64,000 bases of DNA from Epiperipatus broadwayi (Eukaryota; Onychophora; Udeonychophora; Euonychophora; Peripatidae), in contig JAQFVV010000012.1 in the NCBI GenBank assembly GCA_028023455.1, positions 11,258,499 to 11,322,498 on the forward strand, given 5' to 3'. A program made the translations under genes and the position numbers. Below are positions 11,710-23,076 of this stretch, in pieces. How positions within the stretch are numbered: the stretch's first letter is position 1; every line of letters starts with the position of its first letter. Below the pieces are notes generated by a model that was given only the letters and a program-made list of their open reading frames with translations, did not search any database and was not told the DNA's origin.

Positions 11710-13990
11710 GTATAAATCCAGGCCCTCACAAACTTGTGCACATTGGACATATAAAAAAGTTATATGCATATTTTACATTTAAAAAATATAACAAAATTTG
11801 TTTGCTCACTTTTTTAAAATTTAAAAAGTACTACTGGTTAAAATATAGTTTCCACATATTACAAGTTGTTTTATTAAATCTTTTAATATCTTTTTTGAAC
11901 CCCATCCTCTCCTCTTTCTATATATATTTTATGATAACTTTTTAATCTACTATAGTCTTCACAATAACCATGCATTTTTTTCTCCAACACACATGGATTC
12001 TGAATTTATGAACAGCAGTAAACCATATTATTTTTAAAAGATATATAGTTGTGTAGATATTGTATATAGCCAATTAAAATATAAAAATTAAATTTTTATT
12101 TTTCGGAATGACTGAAATGGCAGATAATTTCTATCATTAATTTCACTTAAAATAAAATTAATAACTTAGCTATATATATATATATATCAAGTTTGTTTAA
12201 TTAAATATATTCTGAATTTCATTTGTTGTATATTGATAAGATAACACAATTTTACTTAAGCTTATTGCTTGAACACTTGTTATGTGAATATTTAATTCAA
12301 AAATTTATTTCAGAAAGTATTTTTTCTTTTAGATCTCAAACCATGGCATAATGGGCAAACACAATTTGCCTGACAATAATTTTTATTTATTTCTTCTTTT
12401 CATATTTCTTAGAAATGAATTCAGAAACATTTACCATACCTGTAAATATCTCTCTAATTTTGAATATTTGCAAAAACTAAAAAAATATTAATAATCATGT
12501 TGCATTTTATTAAAATGTAACATGTCTAAATATTTTATTTTGCTGCAAAAGATAATATCTGAAAAATAAATCAAATTGTCTATTTAATATAAAATTTTGA
12601 ACTTTATTGGCAAAAGCATTTACTATTGCAAAATATCAATATTGTTTAGTCTCCTTCAGATGCTAACATTTACCTACATGTATAGACAATATCACAAATA
12701 TTAGTATAGAATTTCAGCAAATCTAGTGCAACTAATTAAAAAAGCACTAATATTTAAGTATTCTTTATAAATTAATAGAATATTATTTTTAATATTGGCA
12801 ATAGTGAATCATCATTATCACCTAACAAATGCAATAAAATAGCAAATATTATAGCTAGTTTGCAGACTGGAATCATGTTATATAGTTGTCATCCTCAAGA
12901 CAAATGTTTTGGATTTGTAAGACACTAATTACAATCTCTATAAAATGCAATAATCTGGCATGAATCTGGTTAAACAGCTTTTATAATAGAGAAAAAAAAG
13001 GGAGGGGAAATTTCAAATCACTATTTTGGTTTTTTTTTTTTTTTTCTGAAACAAAAAAACACTATTTTGGTTTTAAAGCAAAATTTATTGTTTATAACAG
13101 GGAAAAAATTACACAAATACATGATATTTTGAATAATTATTTAACATAATAACAGGGTTTAGGATATAAAATATCAATAAGCATTATAACTTACTAATTA
13201 GTTAATATGTACAATTTGTATAACTACAGAGAAAAAAATAAATAAATACAAGATTATAAGACATCCTTATATATATAAATATTAAAATAATATGAGAAAA
13301 ATAGTGACCCAGTTTTATTTTATCCTGTTCAGTGTTTATACCACCCAAAAGGAATTTGATTCAAGGAAATATAAAATTAGATATTTCAGTTTAGATGGGG
13401 AGGGGGGGGGGACTGCAAAGCCAATCAAAGAATGCTACAGTATTCAATGAATTATCTTATAATTAGGAACATTTACAATAAAATAGGAAATAGACAATAC
13501 ATTTTACTAGAGATTAAAGCATGGATGTAGGATGTACAAGTGACCAAGTGGCTGCGAAAATGTTTCATGGGGTGATTTTTTAATCTCACTATTTTATTGT
13601 CTCTAATTTGTTTTTAAAAGTATTTAAGGTCTCTTCTTGTATTACTATTTAAAAAGAAAACTGTGTCTTGTGTATAGTAAAAATGTTGCTTGGAAAAGAA
13701 TATAATTGAATGTACAGTAGCATTCTTTCTCTGGTAAATTTTTGTAATATAATATCAAGTATATTGTAGGCTACTACACTCAAATAATACATGTTTTTGT
13801 TTCTCTTCTGTGCGGCGTCATAACTCACACATAGAGTCAAGCTTAAGTATACTTCTCATGTCTTATGAAGTATAAAGTTGGTAATGATCATAGAAAATAA
13901 AAAAAATTGAGCTCAAGCTTAGTATATTTCAATATTTAAATCTACGTATTAGCTGCTTATTATTAATGTCAAGCATTGGCAAGTCTAAAT
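11710..13990. other. AT-rich stretch, no gene seen
   Basis: Homopolymer tracts (T run near 13030, G run near 13400), TA repeats near 12170, and a short direct duplication of CACTATTTTGGTTTT around a T tract at 13019-13073. No gene, RNA or element boundary is supported. Confidence 0.5.
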
Positions 13991-13996
13991 TATAAT

Positions 13997-14020
13997 TTGT
14001 GTGTGTGTGTGTGTGTGTGT
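13997..14020. repeat. (GT)n microsatellite
   Basis: About a dozen GT dinucleotides, lying some 65-90 bp upstream of the truncated RTE copy. Confidence 0.9.
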
Positions 14021-14084
14021 ATAGAAGTACATATATTTTCCAGTAGTGCTATTTGTCTTGTGGGAAATTATGTTAGAGTTAGAT

Positions 14085-15290
14085 ATTGATTTAACTTTTA
14101 CCAGAATGATTACAATTTGTCTATATCAAGTTTTGGATTTTAACCAACCAAAAGATCAAACTGGATTTAAAAATGGTTTCAGTACAGTGGATCATACCTA
14201 AGTATTGAGAGAAGTTATAGAAAGAATCCATGAATATAAGTTGCCATTTTGCTTTGGATTTATAGATTATGAAAAAGCATTTGATTCTATAAGCACATTT
14301 TTAATGGCATTAAACCATCAAGGTATAGACCTAAGATATTGTCATATTCTAAAGAATATTTATAAAAATGTAACAGCAACAATTAGATTACATAATAAGA
14401 CTGGAAGATTATCATTGAGAAGAGCGACAGGTGATTCCATATCTCTCCAAAACTTTTATAACAATGCTGCAATAAGTATTTTGTGGATTAAAATGGGAAG
14501 CTAATAAAAATAAATGGAGATTTCAAATAAGTTCATCTAGATTTTGTAAATAATGTAGTCGTTTTTGCAAATAATGCTTCAAAGCTTCAGGAAATGATGC
14601 ATGAGTTATCAGACGAAAATAATAAAGTAGGACTAAAGATAAATATTAAACAGAATAAAGTAATGTTCAATGGACTTTCTCAAAAGATGAAAATAAAGTT
14701 GATAATGATGAGTTAGAAGTTAACAACTACAAAACCTTGGTCAGATTATTAATACAGATGGAAACATAATGAATGAAATTAATCATAGAATTAAACTTGG
14801 TTGGAATGCTTTTGATAGAAGTAACTTGATACTAAAAGGAAATATGCCTATGTGTTTGAAAAGGAAGGTTTTTAAAAACGTGTGTTTTACCAGTTCTTAC
14901 TTATGGGTCTGAGACTTGGACATTTAACAGAACAGCAATACAGAGACTTCAAGCCACTCAAAAAAGTATGGAGAGATGCATGTTAAGAGTAACAAGAAAA
15001 GATCACAAATGAAATACATGGGTAAAAAACAAACAGGTGTTTGTGATATCATTGAAAAAACTAACATATTGCTAGAAGTAATGATAATAGATGGAAAGTT
15101 GAAATCTTAAACTGGATTCCAAGAGATTGTAAACGACTTAGAAAGAGAACAAATATGAGGTGGATGGGTGATATAAAGAAGGGTGCAGGAGTGATGTGGA
15201 GAAGAAAGGCTAGAGATCAGAGAAGATAGACTGAACTTGGAGACCTTCATCTTGCAATGGATTGATAATGATTGAAAATGATGATGAAGA
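14085..15290 (+). mobile_element. 5'-truncated RTE-clade LINE copy
   Basis: Colinear with the full-length RTE at 43.6-46.9 kb from about its position 45645 to its 3' end. An open stretch at 14205-14504 keeps reverse transcriptase motif A (FIDYEKAFDSI); motif B is garbled (RATGDSISLQ in place of RQGDSISP) and motif C is broken. Many stops and small deletions follow. The 3' end is a worn TGATGA-type tail near 15265-15290, the tail type of RTE elements. It is dead, like most LINE copies truncated at the 5' end during insertion. Confidence 0.9.
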
Positions 15291-16930
15291 TTGTATGCAA
15301 GTATTTTGTGTATGAAGGAGGTTTGACTATATGTGTTATTTTAAGAGTGAATTCTAAATGTGGGAATATTCTTGTCATGGATTATATAAGATTAATAGTT
15401 TTTGTATTCTGAATACATGAAAACAGTGTTCTACTCCATTTAGGTTGCTATGATATTGTATTTTCCTCAGTGAAATAACCACTATTTTTCTTCCACATTT
15501 TGTTCTATTATTTCTTTGATTGATATCAGATAGGCACAGCATTTTGAATCAAAGTATCCTCTCGACTTTAGGCTAGGAAGAAGGCATTGGTGACCGCATC
15601 TCCTTAGCAGTATATATGGTTTGAATTATCCCTGCAAGTAAAAACAACAAATATTTTTCTACAGCTTTCTGGATCTTTCTCTGTGATACACTGTGCCATG
15701 AAGATTACAGCAATCTAATTTCCCAGAATTAATAAACAATATTAATGAAAAAAAGGAATGGATCAAAGTTCTCGGGGTTTACTTTTTATACCACTGGTCT
15801 AATTCTATTGCACAAGTACCTATTCACATTTTTCTTTATCTTTCCAGGAATTTAATTTCCCTGCAAAACTTATTTTTATTATAATCAATTTACAATATTA
15901 ATCATAACTTACATACAATACATGGTTTTATATTACCTTTAATATAGTATTTATTTTTGGTTTATGGACTAACATAATTTCATCAATCAAAATAAATGAA
16001 AACTTTACAAAATTTAAATAAGGTTTGATTTTATACAATCTCTAACTTTTTTTCTTTTCATTTACTAAGTTCATCTTGGCAATCGACATTTAGATGGCCA
16101 TATTCAATTAGGGAGAAGAAATATACCTCAAATTTCCCTCAATTATAGTTAATTGCATTTTTTCTTGTCTTAAAAAAATTTGCATGTACATTTTATTTTA
16201 TTATCAGGGTAGTTACAATAGAAATAATAAATGTTGTTTATTAAATAAAAATCTACATTTTTTTTATTTTGTATAAATTATTATTATATTTGATAAAATA
16301 TACTTTTCTCTCAACAATCTTCCTTCATAGTTGAATGTCAAACATACATGGTACCAAAAATAATGGTACAATATATATACACAAAATTGTAATACATATG
16401 TAAAAATTATATGTACTCACAGATAAATATGCTGGAGGATATAGATATTTACATGTGCAAGAGATTTACTAATGATATCTTAAATATTGAGATCCTAAAA
16501 TAAATTCAGTTAAAAGGGCAGCAAATTATCACTGACAAAAATCAGTAATTATCACTTAATAGAGAAGTACATATATATTATGAATATCAAATGGGATGAA
16601 AATTGTTCATAAATTTTATTAATCTATTAAAGAAATGTTTTGCTCACAATTAATTTAACAAATTTTTTATATTTTAGAAACCATACAAGAATTTTCAATT
16701 TTGAAAATTCTTTTTCTTTTAACAATAATTAAAATTTATTTATTTATTTTATTCTCTCAGAATATGATTGATTTACTTGTAACATTTTAAATTATATTTA
16801 TTTACCCATATTGTAAATTGAAATTTATATAATACTAACACAGTTATATTTTTAAAAAATGCTTTATAATAAAATTTATTTTAATATTAAATAGCAAATA
16901 TAATTAGTTTATTACAAGCACAATGTCTCA
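15291..16930. other. AT-rich stretch, no gene seen
   Basis: No open frame, inverted repeat or element match is apparent between the RTE fragment and the hammerhead array. Confidence 0.5.
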
Positions 16931-16945
16931 AAAACTTGATCTTGG

Positions 16946-16987
16946 CCAACTGACGAATGCTGGTCCAGCATGAAATGTGCATCTTGG
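16946..16987 (+). ncRNA. Hammerhead ribozyme motif, array copy 1
   Basis: Helix I CCAA (16946-16949) with UUGG (16984-16987). Core CUGACGA, with C at the free position 7. Helix II AUGCU/AGCAU with loop GGUCC. GAAA at 16972-16975. Helix III is the self-complementary AUGUGCAU (two G-U pairs) at 16975-16982, and cleavage would follow C16983. All conserved core residues are kept, so this copy could still be active. Its helix II closing pair is A-U where the 24.0-kb copy has G-C. Confidence 0.8.
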
Positions 16988-17310
16988 AGTTCATACATCT
17001 TTTTCACATGTCTTTGGTCATATGTTTATAATTACATCGCTCTACAAGATGTTAAAAATTAATACGAACAAGTCCCTACCTTGTGTGAAAGGAGTGTAGT
17101 GAAAATTACACTAAAGAAATATTATTCAGTAAGTAAATACTCTTTAGTCTAATGAATGACTAATAAAAATTATTAATATGCTTCCATTAAGTGGTTTGAG
17201 TCAATTTTGTGAGGATGATAAGTTTGACACACCAATTAAATTGTAGTAATTGACTATCTATATATAATGAACAATGATAAAAATATTTGTAAGAGATTGT
17301 GATATCTAGG

Positions 17311-17352
17311 CTAATTAATGAATGTTGATTCAGTATAAAATGTGCATCTTGG
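17311..17352 (+). ncRNA. Decayed hammerhead, array copy 2
   Basis: Aligned to copy 1, the core reads UUAAUGA in place of CUGANGA and GAAA has become AAAA. Loss of C3, G5 and G12 should abolish cleavage. Confidence 0.7.
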
Positions 17353-17635
17353 GGATCATACATCTTTGGTTATATGTTTATTGATTGCACCCCTCCATAA
17401 GATGTTAAAAGTGGATAGAAAGTAGTCGCTAACTTGTGAGAGTGGTGTAGTGAAAATTACAGAACAGAAATATTATTTCTAATTAGCAAATAATCTCTAG
17501 TCTAATGAATGCTCAATAAAAAAAATTCATATACTTCCATTAAGAGATTTGTGTCAAATTTGTCAGGGTGGTAAGTTTGACACTTATCAATTAAAGAACA
17601 ATGATAAAGATATATATAAGAGATTGTGACCTGGG

Positions 17636-17677
17636 CCACCTGATGAATGCTGGTTCAGCATAAAATGTGCTTCTTGG
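17636..17677 (+). ncRNA. Hammerhead, array copy 3, G12 lost
   Basis: Core CUGAUGA and helix II AUGCU/AGCAU are intact, but GAAA is AAAA. G12 is the catalytic base of hammerheads, so this copy is expected to be inactive. Helix I is CCAC/UUGG with one mismatch. Confidence 0.75.
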
Positions 17678-18011
17678 AAATCATACATCTTTTTCACATG
17701 TCTTTGGTCATATGTTTATGATTACATTCTTCCACATGGTGTTATAATTAAATGGAAATTAATCCCCATCTTATGCTAGAGATTGATGTAGTGAAAATTA
17801 CTCTAGTCTGGAAAATGACTAATAAAAATTATTGATTGTATAATTTACATTTGTTTTTTTTTTTGTTTTTTGTTCAAACAGGAATCAATCAATGGGTTTC
17901 CTTTTAGCTAATAGTAAACTCCTTTCTGCATTTATAGATATATTACACAGTTATTTCAATAACAGTGTCAAAATTGGAAAAGAATAAAAATCCTTATGCT
18001 GCTCTTCCACA

Positions 18012-18623
18012 AAATAATAATCAGACAATCATAAATTCTTTACAGCAGCTTTTGTGCCCTTTTCAAATGTTACTAATCTATTTAATATTGATTAATTATT
18101 TCAGACATAAAACTATCCAATGTCCAATAATGGAATTAAAACAAACAATAATATAAATAATTAAAACAAATCAAAACCCTCATATATAAATTCAGTAATT
18201 ACAAAATTGACTATATCATAACAATACATTAAATAAATATTACATGCATTTTTTATAAATTTGTTTAACAATTTGTTGATTAAAAATGAATAGAAATTAT
18301 ATAAGATGATATATATAATTGTATAAAAAAATGCATGTAATATTTATTTAATGTATTGTTATGATATAGTCAATTATTTTATAATTACTGAATTTATATA
18401 TGAGGGGTTTTGATTTGTTTTAATTATTTATATTATTGTTTGTTTTAATTCCATTATTGGACACTGGATAATTTTATGTCTGAAATAATGTGTCAACATT
18501 AAATAGATTAGTAACATTTGAAAAGGGCACCAAAGCAGGTGCTGAAAAGATTTTTAATGCATAAAATTATTATTGATTATGTAGCTATTGTAAAGAATTT
18601 ATTATTATTTTCTGATTATTATT
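18012..18623. mobile_element. Foldback (inverted-repeat) element
   Basis: Left arm about 18012-18257, right arm about 18321-18623, around a 60-base AT-rich centre. Arms share ATAATAATCAG at the outer ends, TGCCCTTTTCAAATGTTAC inside, CCATTATTGGAC, and TTACATGCATTTTTT next to the loop. The right arm has an extra segment of about 50 bp (18539-18590). A small open frame at 17965-18156 is only a by-product of the left arm. No target duplication was found by eye. Confidence 0.75.
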
Positions 18624-19320
18624 CAATAATAATATATTACATTAAGTTTTTGTTAACTGACATATATCATTGGTGTAAGTCTGTCAAATGAATACATCTT
18701 AGATAAGTAATCAACCTATTCTTTTCAGAACTGTTTACATTTCAACATGTTATTCATTTAACTAAGTCCATCAACTGTGCCTTAAATAAATAATCAAATA
18801 ATAAATTATTTTAAGAAATGTTTACATGAGTAAGTAGATATATGATGCCCACATGTCTAGAATATGTAATTCAAATTTAATTTGTCTTAGATTTCTTTTT
18901 TCTTTTCAAAAGATATCAACTAATACAATATCATGGAATAGTGATATAAGCTATATTTTGTTCAAACCCCCTGGCATACATATACATTGTGCATAATCAC
19001 CCAAATTTTGTTGATAAACTTTAGACTAAAATAGTATATTGTTTATTGGACTGCAAGTTTACAGAACTTTTCAACATGCACATATATATAATAAATGGGT
19101 TTTTTTTTATATACATATAGTATGCACATATAAATTAAGACTATGGTATAAATTAAATTTTGAAATAATATAATTATTAATAACAAGTTGAGGGGACATA
19201 TTTACATAAATATTACTTAAATACTTAAGCAGAGAAACAATAGATTTCACGTCACTCAATGAAATATGGAGATATATATTAGGAATACAAGAAAAGATCA
19301 AAAAGAAATGATTAGTAACA
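18624..19320. other. AT-rich stretch, no gene seen
   Basis: Nothing supported apart from TA-rich tracts near 19083 and 19110. Confidence 0.45.
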
Positions 19321-19324
19321 ATTA

Positions 19325-19545
19325 TTAATATATTTCCATTACAAAGGTTTATATTAATGTTACACAGCAGAAAATTTGAAACTTGTTAATTAAACTATAG
19401 TAATTTGCCATCTAGATATATGTTGGACAAATAGAAGAGATTATGATCTGGGCGAACTGATGAGCACTGGTTCATCATAAAATGTGCATCCTAGGGATCA
19501 TTTATCATTTCCACATGTCTTTAATCATATGTTTCGGTAATGAGT
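19325..19545 (+). mobile_element. Partial hammerhead-bearing monomer
   Basis: Matches the second half of the array unit, then its hammerhead, then about 50 bp of the next unit (GATCATTTATC, CACATGTCTTTAATCATATG). The motif at 19453-19494 keeps CUGAUGA but has AAAA for GAAA and a damaged helix II (GCACU/AUCAU), so it is expected to be inactive. Confidence 0.7.
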
Positions 19546-19794
19546 GATAAAATTGTAATTAATAAAAAAAAAATAAAGGTTAGGATTTCTCTAGAAATAA
19601 TGTGTAGATGAAGTTGAATTGCCACATGTTATATGAATTACTTGACTAAGTATATGTTTCTAATGTATCTATGATCTGATTTCAGGGCTGATGGGTGGTT
19701 ATGATAGGGTTGCAAGCAGGATATAACTCATTGGAAGCTTTAGTTACTTCCTGTTTAGTTACATAAAATCTAAGTTATTTACAAAAAAAATGCA

Positions 19795-20085
19795 TATGAT
19801 GAGGAAAAAAAACAGGTATTACTGACATCATTGAAAAAATTAAAGACTGAAATGGAGCTGGACTGTACAAATTGTTAGAAGAAATAATAATAAATGAAGA
19901 ATTGAAGTTTGAAATGGAATCCCACACAAATTGTAAAAGACTTAGACCATATGTGAAATGGATGAATGAAATGAGGGAAGTTTGTAATATGGAGAAGATT
20001 TGAGATCAGAGAAACTGAATTAAACTTTTATTTTGCAAATGACTGATAATCTTTCAAAATAATGATAATGAAGAATATAGTCTCT
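19795..20085 (+). mobile_element. RTE 3'-end fragment
   Basis: Colinear with the last 290 bp of the full-length RTE, from the region encoding [17 protein letters not shown] through [13 protein letters not shown] to the 3' tail. Multiple stops and small indels. The next RTE copy starts about 60 bp further on in the same orientation. Confidence 0.85.
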
Positions 20086-21592
20086 ATTGATGGCTACATA
20101 CTTAATCTAATATAGAAACATTAGCACAGCAGCAATTAACTCATTATTATACATTTCAAGATTGTAGCCTTAATTTAACAAATACAACACAGGAAATGAT
20201 AATCAATTAGTGAGTGTTAATGCAAAATTAGAGAAATGAAAGCTATTAAGAAAGTCAGTATTAACAGTAGTATTTATGATCTTTTAGAAACACTTTAATG
20301 AATTTATATCAGAACATGCAAATCATTTTAAAATATTAATAGACTTTGATAATAATTCAGACTTGAATTAAATTGATGAGAATATAATAGATATACTGTT
20401 AAGAACTATATCAAAGATAGCCGGTATAAAAAAAGCAGCAATTTACCAGTAAATTATCTCCTGGGACAAGATAATCTACGAAGATTAAAGAAAATATAAT
20501 TTTTTTTTTGAAAATGATCCATTAAGTGTTGAATATCTAGAATTTTGTAAAATGGTTTGATAAAGAGTTATTAATAAAATAAAAATATATAATTGTGAAT
20601 TGGCAAGAAAGGCTGTAGAAGAAAAAACAGTCTCAAAAATATAAAACAGTATTTTAGTAATGGAAAGAAAGATGAAACTATTACAAAAATGAAAGATGTG
20701 ATGCAGACTTCTATAAAAAATTATATAGCAATAGAATGCAAGAAAACAAAATATCCCATATAATTACTACATCTAAATTACAAAGTATTGTAAATGAAAA
20801 GGTGGGACATATAATTAAATCTATAAAAGAAAAAGCTCCAGGAAGTGATGAAATTATTATTAATATTTTAAAATTTTGAAGCAGGTAAAGAAATAGAAAA
20901 AAAATACTAGCAAAACTATATATCAAATGTCTAAATGATAATGATGTATCAGATGATTAAAATAATGTAGTGGTAATATTGATATTTAAGAAAGGAGATT
21001 AAAAAAAGATATTATAAATTACAAATCTATTTGTTCTATACCAAATCTTTAAAAAAATAATTACAACCCAACTACAGCAAATTTGTGGATTCTAATCAAT
21101 ATAAAGAGCAAGCTGCATTTAAAAGTGGCTTTAGCACAATATATTATATCCTAGTATTGAGAGAAGTTATAGAAACAACTAAAGAATATGAGTTCCCATT
21201 ATACTATAGATTTGTACATCATAAAAAGACATTTGATTTCTTAGGCATTTTTTGGTGATTAAAGCTTTGGATAATCAAATTATATACTCAGATATTGTCA
21301 TATTTCGAATATTTATCAAAATACAACAACAGAGATTAGAATACGCGGTGATATTAAGAAGATTAACATTGAAAAGGATGTATGACAAGCAGACTCTATA
21401 TTTTCAAAACTTTTTATAGCAATTAAGAAGTATTTTGTGGAATTAAAATGGGAAGTTAAGAGAAAAAAAGAAAGTGAAGGTTATTGATCTTGATTTTGCA
21501 AATGCTATGATTGTTTTTGCAAGTAATACTTCAAAGCTTTAGGAAATTCTGAAAGATGTCAAAGGAAATATATATATACCAAAACAAACTGC

Positions 21593-21688
21593 ATTAAGAG
21601 CAAAGCTTTATTAATAATAAAATACAATAGTTGCTTAGCATGTTAAGCAATACAATATTTTTATTGTTAATAAAGCTTTGCTCTTAAT
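21593..21688. repeat. Short palindromic insertion in the RTE
   Basis: Perfect 22-bp arms (ATTAAGAGCAAAGCTTTATT plus two bases) at 21593-21614 and 21667-21688, with weaker similarity outside them (AAAACAAACTG against ACAAATACAAAAACT) and a second hairpin TTGCTTAgcatgTTAAGCAA in the centre. It interrupts the RTE reading and sits directly beside the hAT element. Confidence 0.7.
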
Positions 21689-21705
21689 AGTTTTTGTATT
21701 TGTAT

Positions 21706-22184
21706 GTATATTACAGGGGTGTCCAACAAGTCGATCGTGATCCACCGGTCGATCACAAAGCCATTTTTGGTCGATCGCGAGAGCAATCTGGCAAGAATGA
21801 GTGAAACATATTAAGTCAAGATTTTCAAGTTTTTTTGTTCTTTTTGTTTTTATTCTAATTTTTTTTCAATTCTAGATAGGTGAAGTCCATTAAGTCATAT
21901 CATTATTGAAAATAATATTTTAAATCTTGATTTAATGTAGCTAATTTGAATTAATAAATATTGTTAATAATTACTCATGTTGCTTTAATCCCCCCCCCCC
22001 GGACATGAGTTTTTTGGCCCGTTAAATAATTGTTATTTTTTACTAGGTAGCTATATAAAAATGGTATGTATTTCACACCTCCCGCCACTTTGACTACGCC
22101 TATGACAACGACTCGATCGCAAAACATTTTTAAAATAAAAAGTAGGTCTTACGAACACAAAAGTTGGCCACCCCTGGTATATTA
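21706..22184. mobile_element. Non-autonomous hAT element with 8-bp target duplication
   Basis: The element is 463 bp (21714-22176). Its ends are inverted repeats CAGGGGTGTCCAAC and, on the other strand, CAGGGGTGGCCAAC (13 of 14 match). It is flanked by a perfect 8-bp direct repeat GTATATTA (21706-21713 and 22177-22184), the length made by hAT transposases. CAGGGGTG ends are typical of hAT families of the Charlie or ZBED kind. Inside are repeated GTCGATCG-type motifs near both ends, which may be transposase binding sites, and a run of ten C near 21991. There is no open frame, so it depended on a transposase from elsewhere. More CpG than the surrounding DNA suggests a later arrival. Confidence 0.9.
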
Positions 22185-22640
22185 TATTCAGAGATGAAGC
22201 GTTCTTAAATTTTACTCATTATAGATGAAAGTAAGAAAATTGAATTAATGATAAATGCTAAAAAAAACTTAAATAATATTCAATGGATTTTTTCAGATGA
22301 TAATAATGAATTAGAAGTTAGCTATTATAATTATCATGGCCAAATTATTAATTCAAATGGAATCGCAATGGATGAAATTAATAATAGAATTAAAATTCAG
22401 ATGGAGCACTTTTGATAAAAATAATACCTATATGTTTGAAAAGGAGGGTGTTTAATAAATGTGGTTTATCAATTACTACTTATAGATCTCAGATTTAAGC
22501 ACTTAACAGTAGAACAATGCAGAGACTTCAGATCACTCAACAAAATATGAAAACATGCATTTTAAGAGTAATAAGAGTTTGAAAAGAAAATTCATAGAAA
22601 AAAGAACAAATATTAATATCATTGAAAGAATTAAAAGACT

Positions 22641-22716
22641 AGTCAAGCATTGGTGGCCAAGTGGTTAGCATGGCTGCCTCACAAGCAATTCGGCCGATGC
22701 TTTGACACATAAAAAA
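22641..22716 (+). mobile_element. tRNA-Gly-derived SINE, copy 1 (damaged)
   Basis: tRNA-like head with A box TGGCCAAGTGG and GGTTAGCATGGCTGCC, but the T arm with the B box is deleted. It ends TTTGACACAT plus an A run. The duplicated target AAGAATTAAAAGACT (22626-22640) recurs after it. Confidence 0.75.
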
Positions 22717-22730
22717 AGAATTAAAAGACT

Positions 22731-22830
22731 AATCAAGGGTTGGTGGTCTTGTGGTTAGCATAGCTGCCTTCCAAGCAGCTGGCAGGGGTTCGCTTCCTGG
22801 TCAACGTTTTGACACATGAAAAAAAAAAAA
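22731..22830 (+). mobile_element. tRNA-Gly(TCC)-derived SINE, copy 2
   Basis: About 68 bp folds as a tRNA: acceptor GGTTGGT against GTCAACG (six of seven, two wobbles), anticodon stem GCTGC/GCAGC with loop CTTCCAA (anticodon TCC), T arm CAGGG/TCCTG with loop GTTCGCT. It closely follows animal tRNA-Gly(TCC). A TTTT pol III stop, GACACATG and an A run follow. The same target TTAAAAGACT stands before copy 1, between the copies and (as ATTTAAAAGACT) after copy 2, so the second copy entered the A-rich end of the first or its repeated target. It lies within the 3' part of the worn RTE. Confidence 0.85.
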
Positions 22831-23076
22831 ATTTAAAAGACTAAAATGAAGCTGAACTGGACATACTGCTATAAGTGGTGATTACAATGGATATACAGTT
22901 GAAATTTGAAAGTGGATTCCAAGACCTAGAAAAAGAATGCACTTAAGACCATTGGTTGAATAAAAATATTTGCTAGTATGATATAAAGAAATTATGAAAT
23001 AGACAAGTTGGATTAAACTTAAAGAGACTCTGCAATAAATTTATAATGATTGAAAATGATGATGGTATTGATTCTG

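Larger units (their letters stand above)
16936..17840 (+). mobile_element. Tandem array of hammerhead-bearing monomers (retrozyme-like)
   Basis: Two and a half direct copies of one unit. Hammerhead motifs mark the unit starts at 16946, 17311 and 17636, giving unit lengths of 365 and 325 bp; the third unit is cut off near 17840. Shared blocks after each motif, in order, are TCATACATCTTT, TTGGTCATATGTTTAT, GTAGTGAAAATTAC, CTCTAGTCT or CTTTAGTCT, and ATGAATG (in the truncated third unit the last block reads AAAATGACT). No protein is encoded. Units of a few hundred bases carrying hammerheads and lying in short tandem arrays are the defining traits of animal retrozymes, which are thought to move as circular RNAs with the help of PLE enzymes. 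Related monomers lie at 19.3, 24.0 and 37.7 kb. Confidence 0.8.
20145..23076 (+). mobile_element. Worn RTE copy carrying nested insertions
   Basis: Colinear with the full-length RTE from the end of its endonuclease (homologous to about 44707) to the 3' end (AATGATGATGG tail near 23065). The matches include AAGAAAGGCTGTAGAAG, GAAAAAGCTCCAGGAAGTGA and GCATTTGATTTC (reverse transcriptase motif A). Heavily decayed, with many stops. It was later entered by a palindromic element and a hAT element (between about 21565 and 22225) and by two SINEs (22641-22830), which dates the LINE as the oldest layer of this stack. Confidence 0.9.

Noticed and set aside
11628-11945. 105-codon open frame on the plus strand
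   Set aside because: It starts in the right arm of the palindrome and continues into low-complexity AT-rich codons (F, Y, K, I, L). No domain or conserved pattern is visible.
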